Assembly: GCA_937872475.1 (NCBI GenBank)
Contig: CALMSY010000017.1
Location: 1-64,000, forward strand
Origin: 67-14 sp020438345
Lineage (GTDB): Bacteria > Actinomycetota > Thermoleophilia > Solirubrobacterales > 70-9
Reading direction: 5' to 3'
Length of the DNA stretch: 64,000 bases
Part shown: one piece after another, positions 15,825 to 23,927 of the stretch
Numbering within the stretch: position 1 is the stretch's first letter
Layout of the letters: each line of letters starts with the position of its first letter
Notes under the pieces: model-generated
The model's database searches: none
Seen by the model: the letters and a program-made list of their open reading frames with translations, nothing else
What the model was told of the DNA's origin: nothing
Position numbers and translations under genes: made by a program

Positions 15825-17837
15825 ATGAGCAACCGCCTGGCGCAAGAGACCAGTCCCTACCTCCTCCAGCACAAGGACAATCCGGTCGATTGGTGGCCCT
15901 GGGGACCGGAAGCACTGGCGGAGGCCGCCGGACGACAGGTTCCGATTCTGCTTTCAGTCGGCTATGCCGCCTGCCATTGGTGCCACGTAATGGAAAGGGA
16001 ATCCTTCGAAAACGAGGAGACCGCGGCCTACATGAACGAGCATTTCGTTCCGGTGAAGGTCGACCGGGAGGAGCGCCCCGACATCGATTCGATCTACATG
16101 GAAGCTGTCCAGTCGATCACGGGCCATGGCGGATGGCCGCTGACCGCATTCCTCGATCCTGCCGGCGTTCCCTTTCACGGTGGCACCTACTTCCCACCGG
16201 ACACCTCGCAGGGCATGGCCAGCTTCATGATGGTGATGGAGGCAGTGGTCAAGGCCTGGGATGAGAAGCGAAACGAGATCCTCACCCAGTCGGCCGATGT
16301 CCGCTCGAGGCTTGGTGCGGTTGCTCTGATCGGTGCCCCGGAAGGGGACCTCGACCCGGAGTTGCCGGCCAGGCGCGCAGCCGACCTCGCCGGGCAGGTG
16401 GATACGACACTTGGCGGGTTCGGTCCTGCGCCAAAGTTTCCGCCCGCCTCCACCCTCGACTTCATGCTCGGTCAGGGTGAGGCTGATGCCGTCGAGGCAA
16501 CCCTGGACAGGATGGCCGCGGGCGGGCTGAATGATCAGCTGGCTGGCGGATTCTGCAGGTACGCGGTTGACGACAAGTGGCTGGTCCCACACTTCGAGAA
16601 GATGCTCTATGACAATGCCCTGCTGGCCCGGACCTATCTTCGGGCCTGGCAGGTGACCGGGCATGAGCGGTACCGGTGGGTTTCACAAAAGACCCTCGAT
16701 TGGGCCCTGGCCGAGATGCTCGACCCCGCAGGGGGCTTTTACGCATCGCTCGATGCCGATTCGGAAGGGGTGGAAGGACTCTTCTATACCTGGTCCCCGG
16801 AAGAGGTTCATGCGGCCCTCGGCGATCGGGGTGACCGCGCGATACAGGCCTTCGGCGTATCCACGGAAGGTCATATCGATGGCCGCAGTGTGCTCCACCT
16901 TCCCGGCGGGGTGCCGCCGGATGTGATCGACCCCGATCTTGAAGAAATCGTCGACTCTCTTCTCGCGGCGAGAACCGAACGAGTCAGACCGGCGCTCGAT
17001 GACAAAGTTCTCAGCTCCTGGAACTCGCTGATGATTTCATCGCTGGCCGAGGTCGGTGCCGTGCTCGGACGGTCCGACTACCTGGAGGCAGCCCGGCGCT
17101 GTGCGGATTTCATCTGGAACGGGATGCGTAGCCCCCAGGGCAATCTGCTGAGAACCTGGCGACACGGGGAGGCGAGGCTGAACGCCTACCTGGAGGATCA
17201 CGCCTTCCTGCTTGAAGCGCTCCTCGATCTGTATGAGGCATCGTTTGATCCGGTCATCTTCGACCGGGCCCGCGCCGTCGCCGAGACCATGATCGACCGT
17301 TTTGCTGACCCCGGAAAGGGCGGCTTCTTCACCACCTCCCATGATCATGAGGAGCTGATTGCCCGCCGCAAGGACGTCGGTGACCATCCTCTCCCCGCCG
17401 GAAGTTCGTCAGCCGCACTGGGACTTCTGCGGCTTTCCAGCCTCACGGGCGAGATCGCCTATCGCCGCAAGGCCGAAGAAGTCCTGAAGCTGCTCGCCCC
17501 GGCCGCTGCCCGCCAGCCGGCTGCTTTCGGTCACCTGCTCCAGGCCTTGGCCTTCTTCCACTCTTCTGCTCCGGAGCTCGCGATTATCTGGCCGGCCAGT
17601 GGCTCGGTCGAAGATGCCCTGACGCTCGTCGCGGAGGCCCGGCACAGCTTCCGTCCGAATCTGGTCATTGCCGGCGGGCCCGAAGGTTCCGTGACCCCAC
17701 CTTTGCTCCGCGACCGGACTACCTGCGACGGAGATCCCGCCGCGTACGTTTGTGAAAACTTCACTTGCCAGGCTCCGGTAACCGAAGCGGCAAGGCTCGG
17801 TGAATTGCTGGAAGGGACGGAGGCCGGAGGCAGTTGA
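15825..17837 (+). CDS. YyaL/SSP411-type protein: thioredoxin-like domain plus glycosidase-like barrel (DUF255)
   Basis: 670 residues from the ATG at 15825 (MSNRLAQETSPYLLQH, the usual family start); the longer open frame upstream would enter the divergent gene. The N-terminal thioredoxin-like domain has AACHWCHVMERESFE with Cys50 and Cys53, then VDREERPDID and TFLDP-type sequence. After about residue 170 the chain follows the alpha/alpha-barrel pattern of this family (FGPAPKFPP, GGGLNDQLAGGFCRYAVD-like, PHFEKMLYDNALLARTY, DDKVLSSWNSLM). The family is widespread from bacteria to man; its reaction is not settled. Confidence 0.9.
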   Translation: MSNRLAQETSPYLLQHKDNPVDWWPWGPEALAEAAGRQVPILLSVGYAACHWCHVMERESFENEETAAYMNEHFVPVKVDREERPDIDSIYMEAVQSITGHGGWPLTAFLDPAGVPFHGGTYFPPDTSQGMASFMMVMEAVVKAWDEKRNEILTQSADVRSRLGAVALIGAPEGDLDPELPARRAADLAGQVDTTLGGFGPAPKFPPASTLDFMLGQGEADAVEATLDRMAAGGLNDQLAGGFCRYAVDDKWLVPHFEKMLYDNALLARTYLRAWQVTGHERYRWVSQKTLDWALAEMLDPAGGFYASLDADSEGVEGLFYTWSPEEVHAALGDRGDRAIQAFGVSTEGHIDGRSVLHLPGGVPPDVIDPDLEEIVDSLLAARTERVRPALDDKVLSSWNSLMISSLAEVGAVLGRSDYLEAARRCADFIWNGMRSPQGNLLRTWRHGEARLNAYLEDHAFLLEALLDLYEASFDPVIFDRARAVAETMIDRFADPGKGGFFTTSHDHEELIARRKDVGDHPLPAGSSSAALGLLRLSSLTGEIAYRRKAEEVLKLLAPAAARQPAAFGHLLQALAFFHSSAPELAIIWPASGSVEDALTLVAEARHSFRPNLVIAGGPEGSVTPPLLRDRTTCDGDPAAYVCENFTCQAPVTEAARLGELLEGTEAGGS

Positions 17838-17913
17838 GTTCACGATCGACCTGGACTTCTGCCGGATTCTGCTGCCAGTCACCGCGAAGCCGTGATGAAA
17901 CTGACTTCGCCTT

Positions 17914-19266
17914 CTAGAGAAGCGGCAGGAAACTCTCGATCTCGAAAGGAGTCACCTGCACCCGGTAGGCATCCCATTCGTGACGCTTCAGCTCAATGAA
18001 CCGGCGGAATGTGTGCTCACCCAGAGTGCGCAGCACGAGTTCGGAGTCCGCGGCAAGCTCGATGGACTCGCCAAGCGTCGCCGGCAGCTGTTCAATACCT
18101 CGCTGCGCGAGATCGTCGGGACCGATGTGGTAGAGGTTCTCCTCCATCGGTTCGGGCAGTTCGTAGCCCTTTTCGATCCCTTCCAGCCCGGCCTGGAGCA
18201 GCCCGGCCAGACAGAGGTAGGGGTTGCAGGCCGGGTCCGGACAGCGGATCTCCACCTTCGCTCCTTCCGGCTTGCTGCCGTTCTGCTGCGGGACCCGTAT
18301 CAATGAGGAGCGATTGCGTCTCGACCAGGACAGGTAGACGGGTGCTTCATACCCGGGAACCAGCCGCTTGTATGAGTTGACCCACTGGGCGTAGAGGGGA
18401 GCGATCTCCCGGGCGTGGCGGAGCTGGCCGGCAATGAAGGACTTGGCGGTCTGGGACAGGACGCCCGGCTTGCCCTGGTTGAAGAAGGCGTTTTCTCCGT
18501 CCTTGACCAGTGACTGGTGAAGGTGCATGCCGGAACCGTTCGCTCCGCCGAGCGGCTTCGGCATGAAGGTCGCATGCCATCCTTGCTGGACCGCATATTC
18601 CTTGACGACTATGCGGGAAGTCATGACGTCATCTGCCGTGTTCAGGGCTGGGGCCGGCTTGAGGACGAGTTCATGCTGTGACGGACCTGCCTCGTGATGG
18701 GTCGACGCGACATGGACACCCATCTGCTCGAGCGCGAGCACAGTCTCCCGGCGCACATCTGAGCCGGCATCGAGGGTGGTGAGGTCGAAGTACCCGCCTT
18801 CATCGAGCACTTCCGGGATGCCACTCTCGGGCCGGGAGGAACGGAAGTAGAAAAACTCGAGCTCCGGAGCGATCACGAAGTCGTCGAATCCGAGATCGGA
18901 GGCTCGCTGAAGCGCCCGTTTGAGGACCCAGCGGGGATCACCCTCGTAGGAGAGCCCGCCGGGAACCTCGATGTCACAGAACATCCTCGCCACTGCGTCG
19001 GTGCCACCCGGACGCCACGGAATAAGGCTGAAGGTGGTCGCGTCCGGCCTGGCAACCATGTCCGACTCCTCGACCGGATTGAAGCCAGTCAGTGAGGCGC
19101 CGTCGAATCCGATCCCCTGATCGAAAGCCCGTTCGAGTTCGCTCGAGTTGATCGAAAAGCTCTTGAGGTGCCCGAGGACATCCGTGAACCAGAGTCGGAC
19201 GAATCGGACGTCGTTTTCACTGACGGCCTTGATGACGTCTTCGGGGGTATAGGTCTGGGTTGCCAT
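17914..19266 (-). CDS. glnA: Glutamine synthetase type I
   Basis: Makes glutamine from glutamate, ammonia and ATP. 450 residues with AAGGAGTCTG before the ATG. Motifs: GFDGASLTGF, PELEFFYF metal-site glutamates, HHEAGPSQHELVL, PLGGANGSGMHLHQSL, NSYKRLVPGYEAP, and SRRNRSSLIRVP for ATP/glutamate binding. The length, and lack of the extra segment seen in long adenylylated enzymes, fit the shorter GSI-alpha layout. The region corresponding to the adenylylation loop reads NLYHIGPDD, so modification cannot be excluded by sight. Convergent with the YyaL gene. Could be a second GlnA paralogue, as actinobacteria often carry several. Confidence 0.92.
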   Translation of the reverse strand: MATQTYTPEDVIKAVSENDVRFVRLWFTDVLGHLKSFSINSSELERAFDQGIGFDGASLTGFNPVEESDMVARPDATTFSLIPWRPGGTDAVARMFCDIEVPGGLSYEGDPRWVLKRALQRASDLGFDDFVIAPELEFFYFRSSRPESGIPEVLDEGGYFDLTTLDAGSDVRRETVLALEQMGVHVASTHHEAGPSQHELVLKPAPALNTADDVMTSRIVVKEYAVQQGWHATFMPKPLGGANGSGMHLHQSLVKDGENAFFNQGKPGVLSQTAKSFIAGQLRHAREIAPLYAQWVNSYKRLVPGYEAPVYLSWSRRNRSSLIRVPQQNGSKPEGAKVEIRCPDPACNPYLCLAGLLQAGLEGIEKGYELPEPMEENLYHIGPDDLAQRGIEQLPATLGESIELAADSELVLRTLGEHTFRRFIELKRHEWDAYRVQVTPFEIESFLPLL

Positions 19267-19345
19267 CAGACTCCTTGAACTGGCTTCGAACTGGCTTGAT
19301 GAAGGGGATCGCGATACCTCAGACGCGAACGATACGGGAAGGGGC

Positions 19346-19374
19346 TTGCAAGACGCCGCCGAAGAAGGTATAAC
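19346..19374 (+). promoter_or_regulatory. Sigma70-type promoter of the AhpD-like gene
   Basis: TTGCAA (19346-19351) and TATAAC (19369-19374) are separated by exactly 17 bp, close to the housekeeping consensus and unusually AT-rich for this genome. Transcription would start near 19381, about 100 bp before the GTG at 19482. Confidence 0.7.
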
Positions 19375-19389
19375 TTACTTGCGGTAAGT
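19373..19389. promoter_or_regulatory. Palindromic operator overlapping the promoter -10 and start point
   Basis: ACTTAC (19373-19378) and GTAAGT (19384-19389) form a perfect 6-bp inverted repeat with a 5-nt spacer. It covers the end of the -10 element and the predicted start point, the classic position for a repressor. The TTAC-n-GTAA style resembles TetR/AcrR-family operators; no tetR gene is in the neighbourhood. Confidence 0.6.
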
Positions 19390-19481
19390 AACTAGCTAAA
19401 AGTAAAGTAATGGCTCGCTAAACGGCGACTAAAGCGGGGCGCGGGCCGTTATTCCAAGAACCAGGTGGGAAGCGTGACATC

Positions 19482-20048
19482 GTGACCGTAAAGACTGAAG
19501 TCAGCCGATTCCATATCCACGACGAACTGACCGCGCCCGACGAGAGCGCTCCGATCCTCAAGAGCATCCAGGTTGGTGGCCGCCAGGTGAACAAGCTGGT
19601 CGGTGTACTGGCTGGTTCCCCCGCGGTGCTGCGTGCCTACACCCGGATGCGAGCCGAACTTCAGCAGGGCGAGCTCCCTGCCGTCACCCGTCAGCGGATC
19701 GCACTCGCCGTCGCCGAGCACCGTGGCGACGCCTACAGCGTTGTCCAGTACGCAAAGTCGGCCCGTAGCGCCGGGCTCGGACTGGACGAAGTCACAAGGG
19801 CCCGCAGCTTCAGCTCCTCGGATCCGCGGGAGCAGGCTCTGCTCACTTATCTGAAGGCCGCCCTTGAGGCCGAGGGCGACCCGCCGATCTACCTTCATGA
19901 GGAAGCACGTGAAGCAGGCTGGGACGACGAACAGATTCTTGAAGCCCTGGCTCACGTGGCCATGGGTGAATTCCAAAGCGTGATGGCTGCAGCCGCAGCC
20001 CTCCCGAAGGATCAGGCAACACCGAAGGTTCTACCTGACGCCGCCTGA
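19482..20048 (+). CDS. AhpD/carboxymuconolactone decarboxylase-like protein lacking the catalytic cysteines
   Basis: 188 residues, GTG start. The helical AhpD-like core is visible: LVGVLAGSPAVLRAYTRMRAEL, LPAVTRQRIALAVAEHRGD, and later LTYLKAALEA ... WDDEQILEALAHVAMGEFQSVM. Family members with peroxidase activity have CxxC and a His at the helix after the NG segment; here that site reads GDAYSVVQYAKSA, with no cysteine in the whole protein. So thiol peroxidase chemistry is unlikely. It is a single-gene transcript with a strong promoter, an operator and a strong terminator, suggesting induced expression in response to a ligand or stress. Confidence 0.8.
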   Translation: MTVKTEVSRFHIHDELTAPDESAPILKSIQVGGRQVNKLVGVLAGSPAVLRAYTRMRAELQQGELPAVTRQRIALAVAEHRGDAYSVVQYAKSARSAGLGLDEVTRARSFSSSDPREQALLTYLKAALEAEGDPPIYLHEEAREAGWDDEQILEALAHVAMGEFQSVMAAAAALPKDQATPKVLPDAA

Positions 20049-20128
20049 TCCACAAACAATGAGCCCTCCCCCCGGGGCTCTCGAAGAGGCCACTCTCTCT
20101 CCCTCCCCTGAACGGCCTCTTCAACCAG

Positions 20129-20159
20129 AAAGGACCGCCCTTACGGGCGGTCCTTTTTT
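20129..20159 (+). terminator. Strong rho-independent terminator
   Basis: AAAGGACCGCCC (20129-20140), loop TTAC, then GGGCGGTCC plus TTTTTT (20145-20159). A nine-base GC-rich stem extended by A-T pairs and a T6 tract. It ends the AhpD-like transcript, about 80 bp after its stop. Confidence 0.92.
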
Positions 20160-20186
20160 GCTTCGTACCTCTCGAAGACTGACTGC

Positions 20187-20903
20187 CTAACGGGACTCCA
20201 CTCGAACCCGATAGGTGGCGATTCCCTCAAACCTGCAGCCGTAAGGTGCGAAGGTGCCGACTTTGAGCTGCGCCTTTGAATTCTGCATGTTGGGGGCCTG
20301 GTTGCAGGTTGAGCGGTCCCGGCTCACGACCCAGCTGCCGTCAGAATCGGTCGACTGGGAAAGGGCGGGTGCCCAGGTCGGAACGACCAGAGCGACGAAA
20401 TCACCCTTGTTTACCCGAAGCGGCTGGGCCAGTTTGAACGTCGCGGTCGTGCCGAAGTACCGGCCAAGACCAACCAGCGGGCTGCGGCGACGAAGCTTGT
20501 AACGGATCTTTCCGTCGAAGTTGAACTTGCGAAGTACGGCGATTCCCGCCTTCGGGCTCCCGAAGCGCTCCTTGAACGACATCCAGTCGGACCGGGAAGG
20601 ATTACCAAGCGCAAGTTTCCACTGCGTGACCTGACCGACGAACGGCACCTGGTAGGCGTTGCCGGTATCGCCGATCTTTGCCTGCAGCACGCTGCCGATC
20701 GCGAGCGCGGTGCATGATTGCGGGCAGTTTGGTTCGGCCTTGGCCCCGGCAGCACCCAGCACGACGGCCTGTTTCGGGGCAGCATTCGCCGGGTTGCCCG
20801 GGGTACCGAGGACCGCGATGGTCCCGACCAGGGCGAAGGCGGCAACGAAAGCTGTGATCAAGCGGCTGTTGCGGGTCGATGAGTAAGTCTTGAATGAGGT
20901 CAA
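20187..20903 (-). CDS. Secreted protein of unknown function
   Basis: 238 residues starting at a TTG (20903) with AAGGAG 8 nt upstream; no ATG or GTG fits as well. A long signal peptide (LITAFVAAFALVGTIAVLG ... ANAAPKQ) precedes a mature domain of about 190 residues rich in beta strands, with cysteines at NCPQSC and near the end (RSTCNQ, YGCRFEG). Segments such as VTQWKLALGNPS, KIRYKLRRRSPLVGLG and GDFVALVVPTWAPAL look like a jelly-roll sandwich, but no family is named. Upstream 20904-21113 holds no gene, only its promoter region. Confidence 0.75.
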   Translation of the reverse strand: MTSFKTYSSTRNSRLITAFVAAFALVGTIAVLGTPGNPANAAPKQAVVLGAAGAKAEPNCPQSCTALAIGSVLQAKIGDTGNAYQVPFVGQVTQWKLALGNPSRSDWMSFKERFGSPKAGIAVLRKFNFDGKIRYKLRRRSPLVGLGRYFGTTATFKLAQPLRVNKGDFVALVVPTWAPALSQSTDSDGSWVVSRDRSTCNQAPNMQNSKAQLKVGTFAPYGCRFEGIATYRVRVESR

Positions 20904-21113
20904 TTGATTTGCTCCTTGGTTAGGCTCACACCACGCTTCGAATCCGTTTCGCGCGGCGGGTCACGGTACAAACAGCTGAGATCCGCGGATGGATCGGTTT
21001 TACCCTGCAAAGAAACGGCCGGGACCAGCCCCGGGCACCGCGAGCGAAACCGGACCCGAAAGCCTGGTCACATGGTCCGGGCCACGCCGACCACGAAGTT
21101 TTCTCCCGCGCTT

Positions 21114-21869
21114 CTAGTTACCGCGGGTGATGACCGCGTGACGGACCATGCCGATACCGGCGCTGGTCAGGCCGATCGCCTCGGCCGCTGCCGCCGTGAG
21201 GTCCCATGTGCGTCCGGCGATGAACGGGCCTCGATCGATCACCGGTGCGATGACGAACTTGCCCCGGTATCCGATCAGGACCCTCGTTCCGCAGGGCAGG
21301 GTCTTGTGTGCGATCCCGATCGTGTTCGGACGCAGTGTCACCTTGCCGCAGGCGGTGCCGTTCCCGTAAAGGCCGGGCCCGTACCAGGAAGCTTCGGAAG
21401 TGCCAAGCGAACCAACCAGAGCCCGTGCGGTTGCCCTGTTGACGATTCCGCTGCGGACGATGTTCTCCGACTTCTGGAACCGTCGCACAGCGCTGGTCGT
21501 TGAGCGATCGAAAGTTTCAGTGAGACGCGGGCTGGCCAGCAGGTTCTTGGCCTGGAAGATGCCCTTGAGCACTCTTACGTCCGGACCGGTCATGCCTTCG
21601 CGGAGGATCCGGGCGCCGAGACGGGCGCTTGTGGCCGGGGCCTGCCTGGCACCTGCGGGCGGAGCGACTCCGATGCCGCCGGCCGCTGCCGAAGCGGAAT
21701 CGGTCTTGATGCCGAAGACGAACAGTATTGCGGCCAGCAGCAGTGCCAGACAGAACAGCAAAGCCACGCCGATCAGAGTTGACGCTGTTGACGGCTTGCC
21801 GGGTTCATTGACCGGGACATCCGCACGTTCACCGCTATTCACTTTTCCCAGCCTCAGGCTGCGATCCAT
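21114..21869 (-). CDS. RlpA-like double-psi beta-barrel protein with peptidoglycan-binding domain
   Basis: 251 residues. A cytoplasmic N-terminus of ~30 residues, one membrane segment (STLIGVALLFCLALLLAAILF), a linker, then a PG-binding_1 domain (about 88-152: LREGMTGPDVRVLKGIFQ ... TTSAVRRFQKSEN ... GIVNRATARAL) and a C-terminal RlpA-like barrel (about 156-251: ASWYGPGLYGNGTACGK, TLPCGTRVLI, VIDRGPFIAGRTWDLTAAAAEAIGL). RlpA-type proteins cleave or bind naked glycan strands; here it would act at the outer face on the wall. A c-di-AMP riboswitch lies in its leader, so expression should fall when c-di-AMP is high. Confidence 0.88.
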   Translation of the reverse strand: MDRSLRLGKVNSGERADVPVNEPGKPSTASTLIGVALLFCLALLLAAILFVFGIKTDSASAAAGGIGVAPPAGARQAPATSARLGARILREGMTGPDVRVLKGIFQAKNLLASPRLTETFDRSTTSAVRRFQKSENIVRSGIVNRATARALVGSLGTSEASWYGPGLYGNGTACGKVTLRPNTIGIAHKTLPCGTRVLIGYRGKFVIAPVIDRGPFIAGRTWDLTAAAAEAIGLTSAGIGMVRHAVITRGN

Positions 21870-21885
21870 TCCTTCACTCTCTTTC

Positions 21886-22015
21886 GGAAGCTTGCGGGGT
21901 TAGCTGTCGGGCTCGCGCTGAAAGAGCAGCGCTACCTGGCGGATGCCAGTGATTCGCCCCTGGACCTTGTCCTTTGGGTCCCCCGTTCTCCGCGATATTT
22001 GGCGGAGATTCAGCA
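21886..22015 (-). promoter_or_regulatory. Cyclic di-AMP riboswitch (ydaO/yuaA class) in the leader of the RlpA-like gene
   Basis: Read on the minus strand, the leader contains the conserved blocks of this class in order: CTGAATCTCCGCC, AACGGGGGACCCA, GGGGCGAATC, CCAGGTAGCGCTGC, and GAGCCCGACAGCTAACCCCG then CAAGC. It ends 16 nt before the ATG at 21869. The class binds cyclic di-AMP and usually turns off genes for wall hydrolases and ion/osmolyte transport, which fits the gene that follows. Whether control is at transcription or translation cannot be decided; no clear T-rich terminator is seen, and in actinobacteria either is possible. Confidence 0.9.
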
Positions 22016-22123
22016 GAAGGTAGGTAGACGTTAGCAAACACTCACGATAGTGGGCTTTTTGGCTTCGTGACGTTGCTCACACCTTTGTGTAACGCGAGTT
22101 TCCGAAACGCGCGTACAATGGTC

Positions 22124-22484
22124 ATGTGGGTCGGACGGCTGCGGAGAGAGAGAAAACTCTTCGAGGAAAGTCCGGACACCGAAGGGCAAGGACGGTGGGT
22201 AACGCCCACCCGGGGAAACCCGCGGGAAAGTGCCACAGAAATACACGGCCGATGGCGCGACCACACGTGAGTCGCGATCAGGCAAAGGTGAAAAGGTGCG
22301 GTAAGAGCGCACCGGCGTCGTGGTGACACGACGGCCAGGTAAACCCCGTCCGGTGCAAGACCAAACAGGATCGCTGACCCGGCCCGGTGAGATCCAGGTA
22401 GGTCGCAGGTCACGAAAGTGCCCACCGGTCAAACCGGTGAGACAGATGGTCGTTCAAGACAGGATCCGGCTTACAGACCCGCTA
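22124..22484 (+). ncRNA. rnpB: RNase P RNA, bacterial class A
   Basis: The catalytic RNA that matures tRNA 5' ends. Conserved blocks occur in order: GAGGAAAGTCCGGACACC (about 22161), ACAGAAATACACGGCC, AAAGGTGAAAAGGTGCGGTAAGAGC, GTGCAAGACCAAACAGG, and the 3' block CAGATGGTCGTTC, GACAGGATCCGGCTTACAGACCC. P1 is formed by GTGGGTC (22126-22132) with GACCCGC (22476-22482). A TACAAT -10 box lies at 22114-22119, about 7 bp before the start; the -35 is unclear. Length of about 360 nt is normal. Confidence 0.97.
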
Positions 22485-22486
22485 AC

Positions 22487-22510
22487 GGAAAGGCCCTTCG
22501 GGGCCTTTCC
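22487..22510 (+). terminator. Terminator of rnpB
   Basis: GGAAAGGCCC (22487-22496), loop TTCG, GGGCCTTTCC (22501-22510): a perfect 10-bp stem with a stable tetraloop directly after the RNA. No long T tract. Bases 22511-22706 contain no gene that can be supported. Confidence 0.8.
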
Positions 22511-22706
22511 TATTGCATCGCTGCCTCCGGACAGGACGGTGGTTGCTCCGTGGGTCCAGACAGACTTCACCGGAGCAGCAAACACCTCGCGTCACTGCAG
22601 CCGCTCCTCCCGGGTATCCCGAAGAGGCCCACCCGGCCTGACGGCTGCCCCCAAGCCAGCTTGGTTTCGGGCACCGACTGCCGGAGGGTGTTTGGCGGCC
22701 GGGAGC

Positions 22707-23381
22707 TCAGACCTTGCGAAAGACTCCGATTACCTTGCCCATCACCTGGGCGTCGGTGGTCAGGATAGGGTCCATGGTTTCATTCTCCGGTTCGAGACGG
22801 AAGTGGTCTGATTCCTTGAAATACCGCTTGACGGTCGCGTCTTCATCACCGAGCAGCGCGACAACGATCTCGCCGTTTCTGGCCTCGGGTGACGGATGAA
22901 CGATCACATAGTCACCGTCCATGATTCCGGCGTTCTTCATGCTTTCCCCGCGCACTTCGAGCACATAGTCACCATCGGTGCCGCCGATCATTCCCGGAAC
23001 GTCGACGTAGTCCTCGATGTTCTCTTCGGCGAGAATTCCGGGACCGGCAGAGACCCGGCCAAGCAGAGGCAGGCCGGAAGGGGCGGCCGCGGAAGCCGCC
23101 GCGCTGGCCACGGTGTCAACCACATCGCGGGCACTGTCGCGAACGCTCTCCCCGGCACTTTTCGCCTTGCCAACCAGAACCTCAAGGGCTCGCGGTTTGC
23201 TTGGATCCCGCCTGAGCACTCCCGCCTTCTCGAGGTTGGCCAGATGCACGTGAACGGTTGACGATGAAGTCAGCCCGACTGCCTGCCCGATTTCACGGAC
23301 CGTTGGGGGATAACCCATCTTGTCGGTGTACTTGCCGATGTAATCGAAGATCTCGCGCTGTCTTTTGGTCAGATCAACCAC
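22707..23381 (-). CDS. lexA: LexA repressor
   Basis: SOS-response repressor and RecA-stimulated self-cleaving protease. 224 residues: winged helix at 1-65 (TKRQREIFDYIGKY, GYPPTVREIGQAVGL, STVHVHLANLEKAGVL); a long Ala/Ser-rich linker at about 72-101; the cleavage bond Ala112-Gly113 in VSAGPGILAEENIEDY; and the catalytic pair Ser147 (RGESMKNAGI) and Lys185 (ATVKRYF). All functional residues are present. Two SOS-box-like palindromes lie 55-100 bp upstream, consistent with autoregulation. Confidence 0.97.
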   Translation of the reverse strand: MVDLTKRQREIFDYIGKYTDKMGYPPTVREIGQAVGLTSSSTVHVHLANLEKAGVLRRDPSKPRALEVLVGKAKSAGESVRDSARDVVDTVASAAASAAAPSGLPLLGRVSAGPGILAEENIEDYVDVPGMIGGTDGDYVLEVRGESMKNAGIMDGDYVIVHPSPEARNGEIVVALLGDEDATVKRYFKESDHFRLEPENETMDPILTTDAQVMGKVIGVFRKV

Positions 23382-23435
23382 GTCGCTCCTTTTCGGCTCA
23401 AGGCCTTGTCCAAGATCCGGTCCCGCCCGGAATGG

Positions 23436-23481
23436 CGAACCTGTGTTCGTAATCTAGCTTCCCGTGCGGACGTGTGTTCGT
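23436..23481. promoter_or_regulatory. Two SOS boxes upstream of lexA
   Basis: CGAACCTGTGTTCG (23436-23449) is a perfect CGAAC-4-GTTCG palindrome, as bound by Gram-positive LexA. A second copy, CGGACGTGTGTTCG (23468-23481), has one change in the left arm. The 32-bp centre-to-centre spacing is about three helical turns, favouring cooperative binding of two LexA dimers at its own promoter. Confidence 0.8.
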
Positions 23482-23619
23482 GCGAAGCCGGCTTCCGCAA
23501 TTTCCCGACCCGAAGCCTTCTCCCCGGTCGCCACGCGGGGACTGCTTCAGAGGCCTTCGCTTTCCGAACCGGCAGTCCGCACTGGCAGGGCGGCTTCCCC
23601 TAGAATCCGCGGACCTCGG

Positions 23620-23706
23620 GCGGCTGTGGCGGAATTGGTAGACGCGCAAGCTTGAGGGGCTTGTGTCCGCAAGGACGTGGAGGTTCGACTCCTCTCAGCC
23701 GCACCA
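23620..23706 (+). tRNA. tRNA-Leu (anticodon GAG)
   Basis: Acceptor arms GCGGCTG (23620-23626) and CAGCCGC (23696-23702), CCA encoded at 23704-23706. D-arm GGCGGAATTGGTAGACGC, anticodon loop CTTGAGGG with GAG, a long class II variable arm (TGTCCGCAAGGACG) and T-arm GGAGGTTCGACTCCTC. The long variable arm and the A73 discriminator are right for leucine. A TAGAAT -10 box is at 23601-23606. Confidence 0.97.
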
Positions 23707-23719
23707 TAGGAAGCATCCT

Positions 23720-23749
23720 GGAACCCCCTGCCTTGTGGCCGGGGGTTCC
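23720..23749 (+). terminator. Terminator after tRNA-Leu
   Basis: GGAACCCCC (23720-23728) pairs with GGGGGTTCC (23741-23749) around a 12-nt loop, followed by TCGTTT. It ends the tRNA transcript 14 bp after the CCA end. Bases 23750-23927 hold no supported gene. Confidence 0.8.
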
Positions 23750-23927
23750 TCGTTTGAAGGCGTTTCCGCTCCTGCTTCAGGGGCAGCATGACCGGACTTC
23801 CGGGATGGTCTGGCCGGGCTTTCGCTGAACCGCCCGAGAGGTCCGGCAAGGAGACGACAAGGACTCCGCAAGGGCCATACACGAATTTGCCTGGCATCAA
23901 GTCCACGAACCCATCCGGAAGCTTCCA

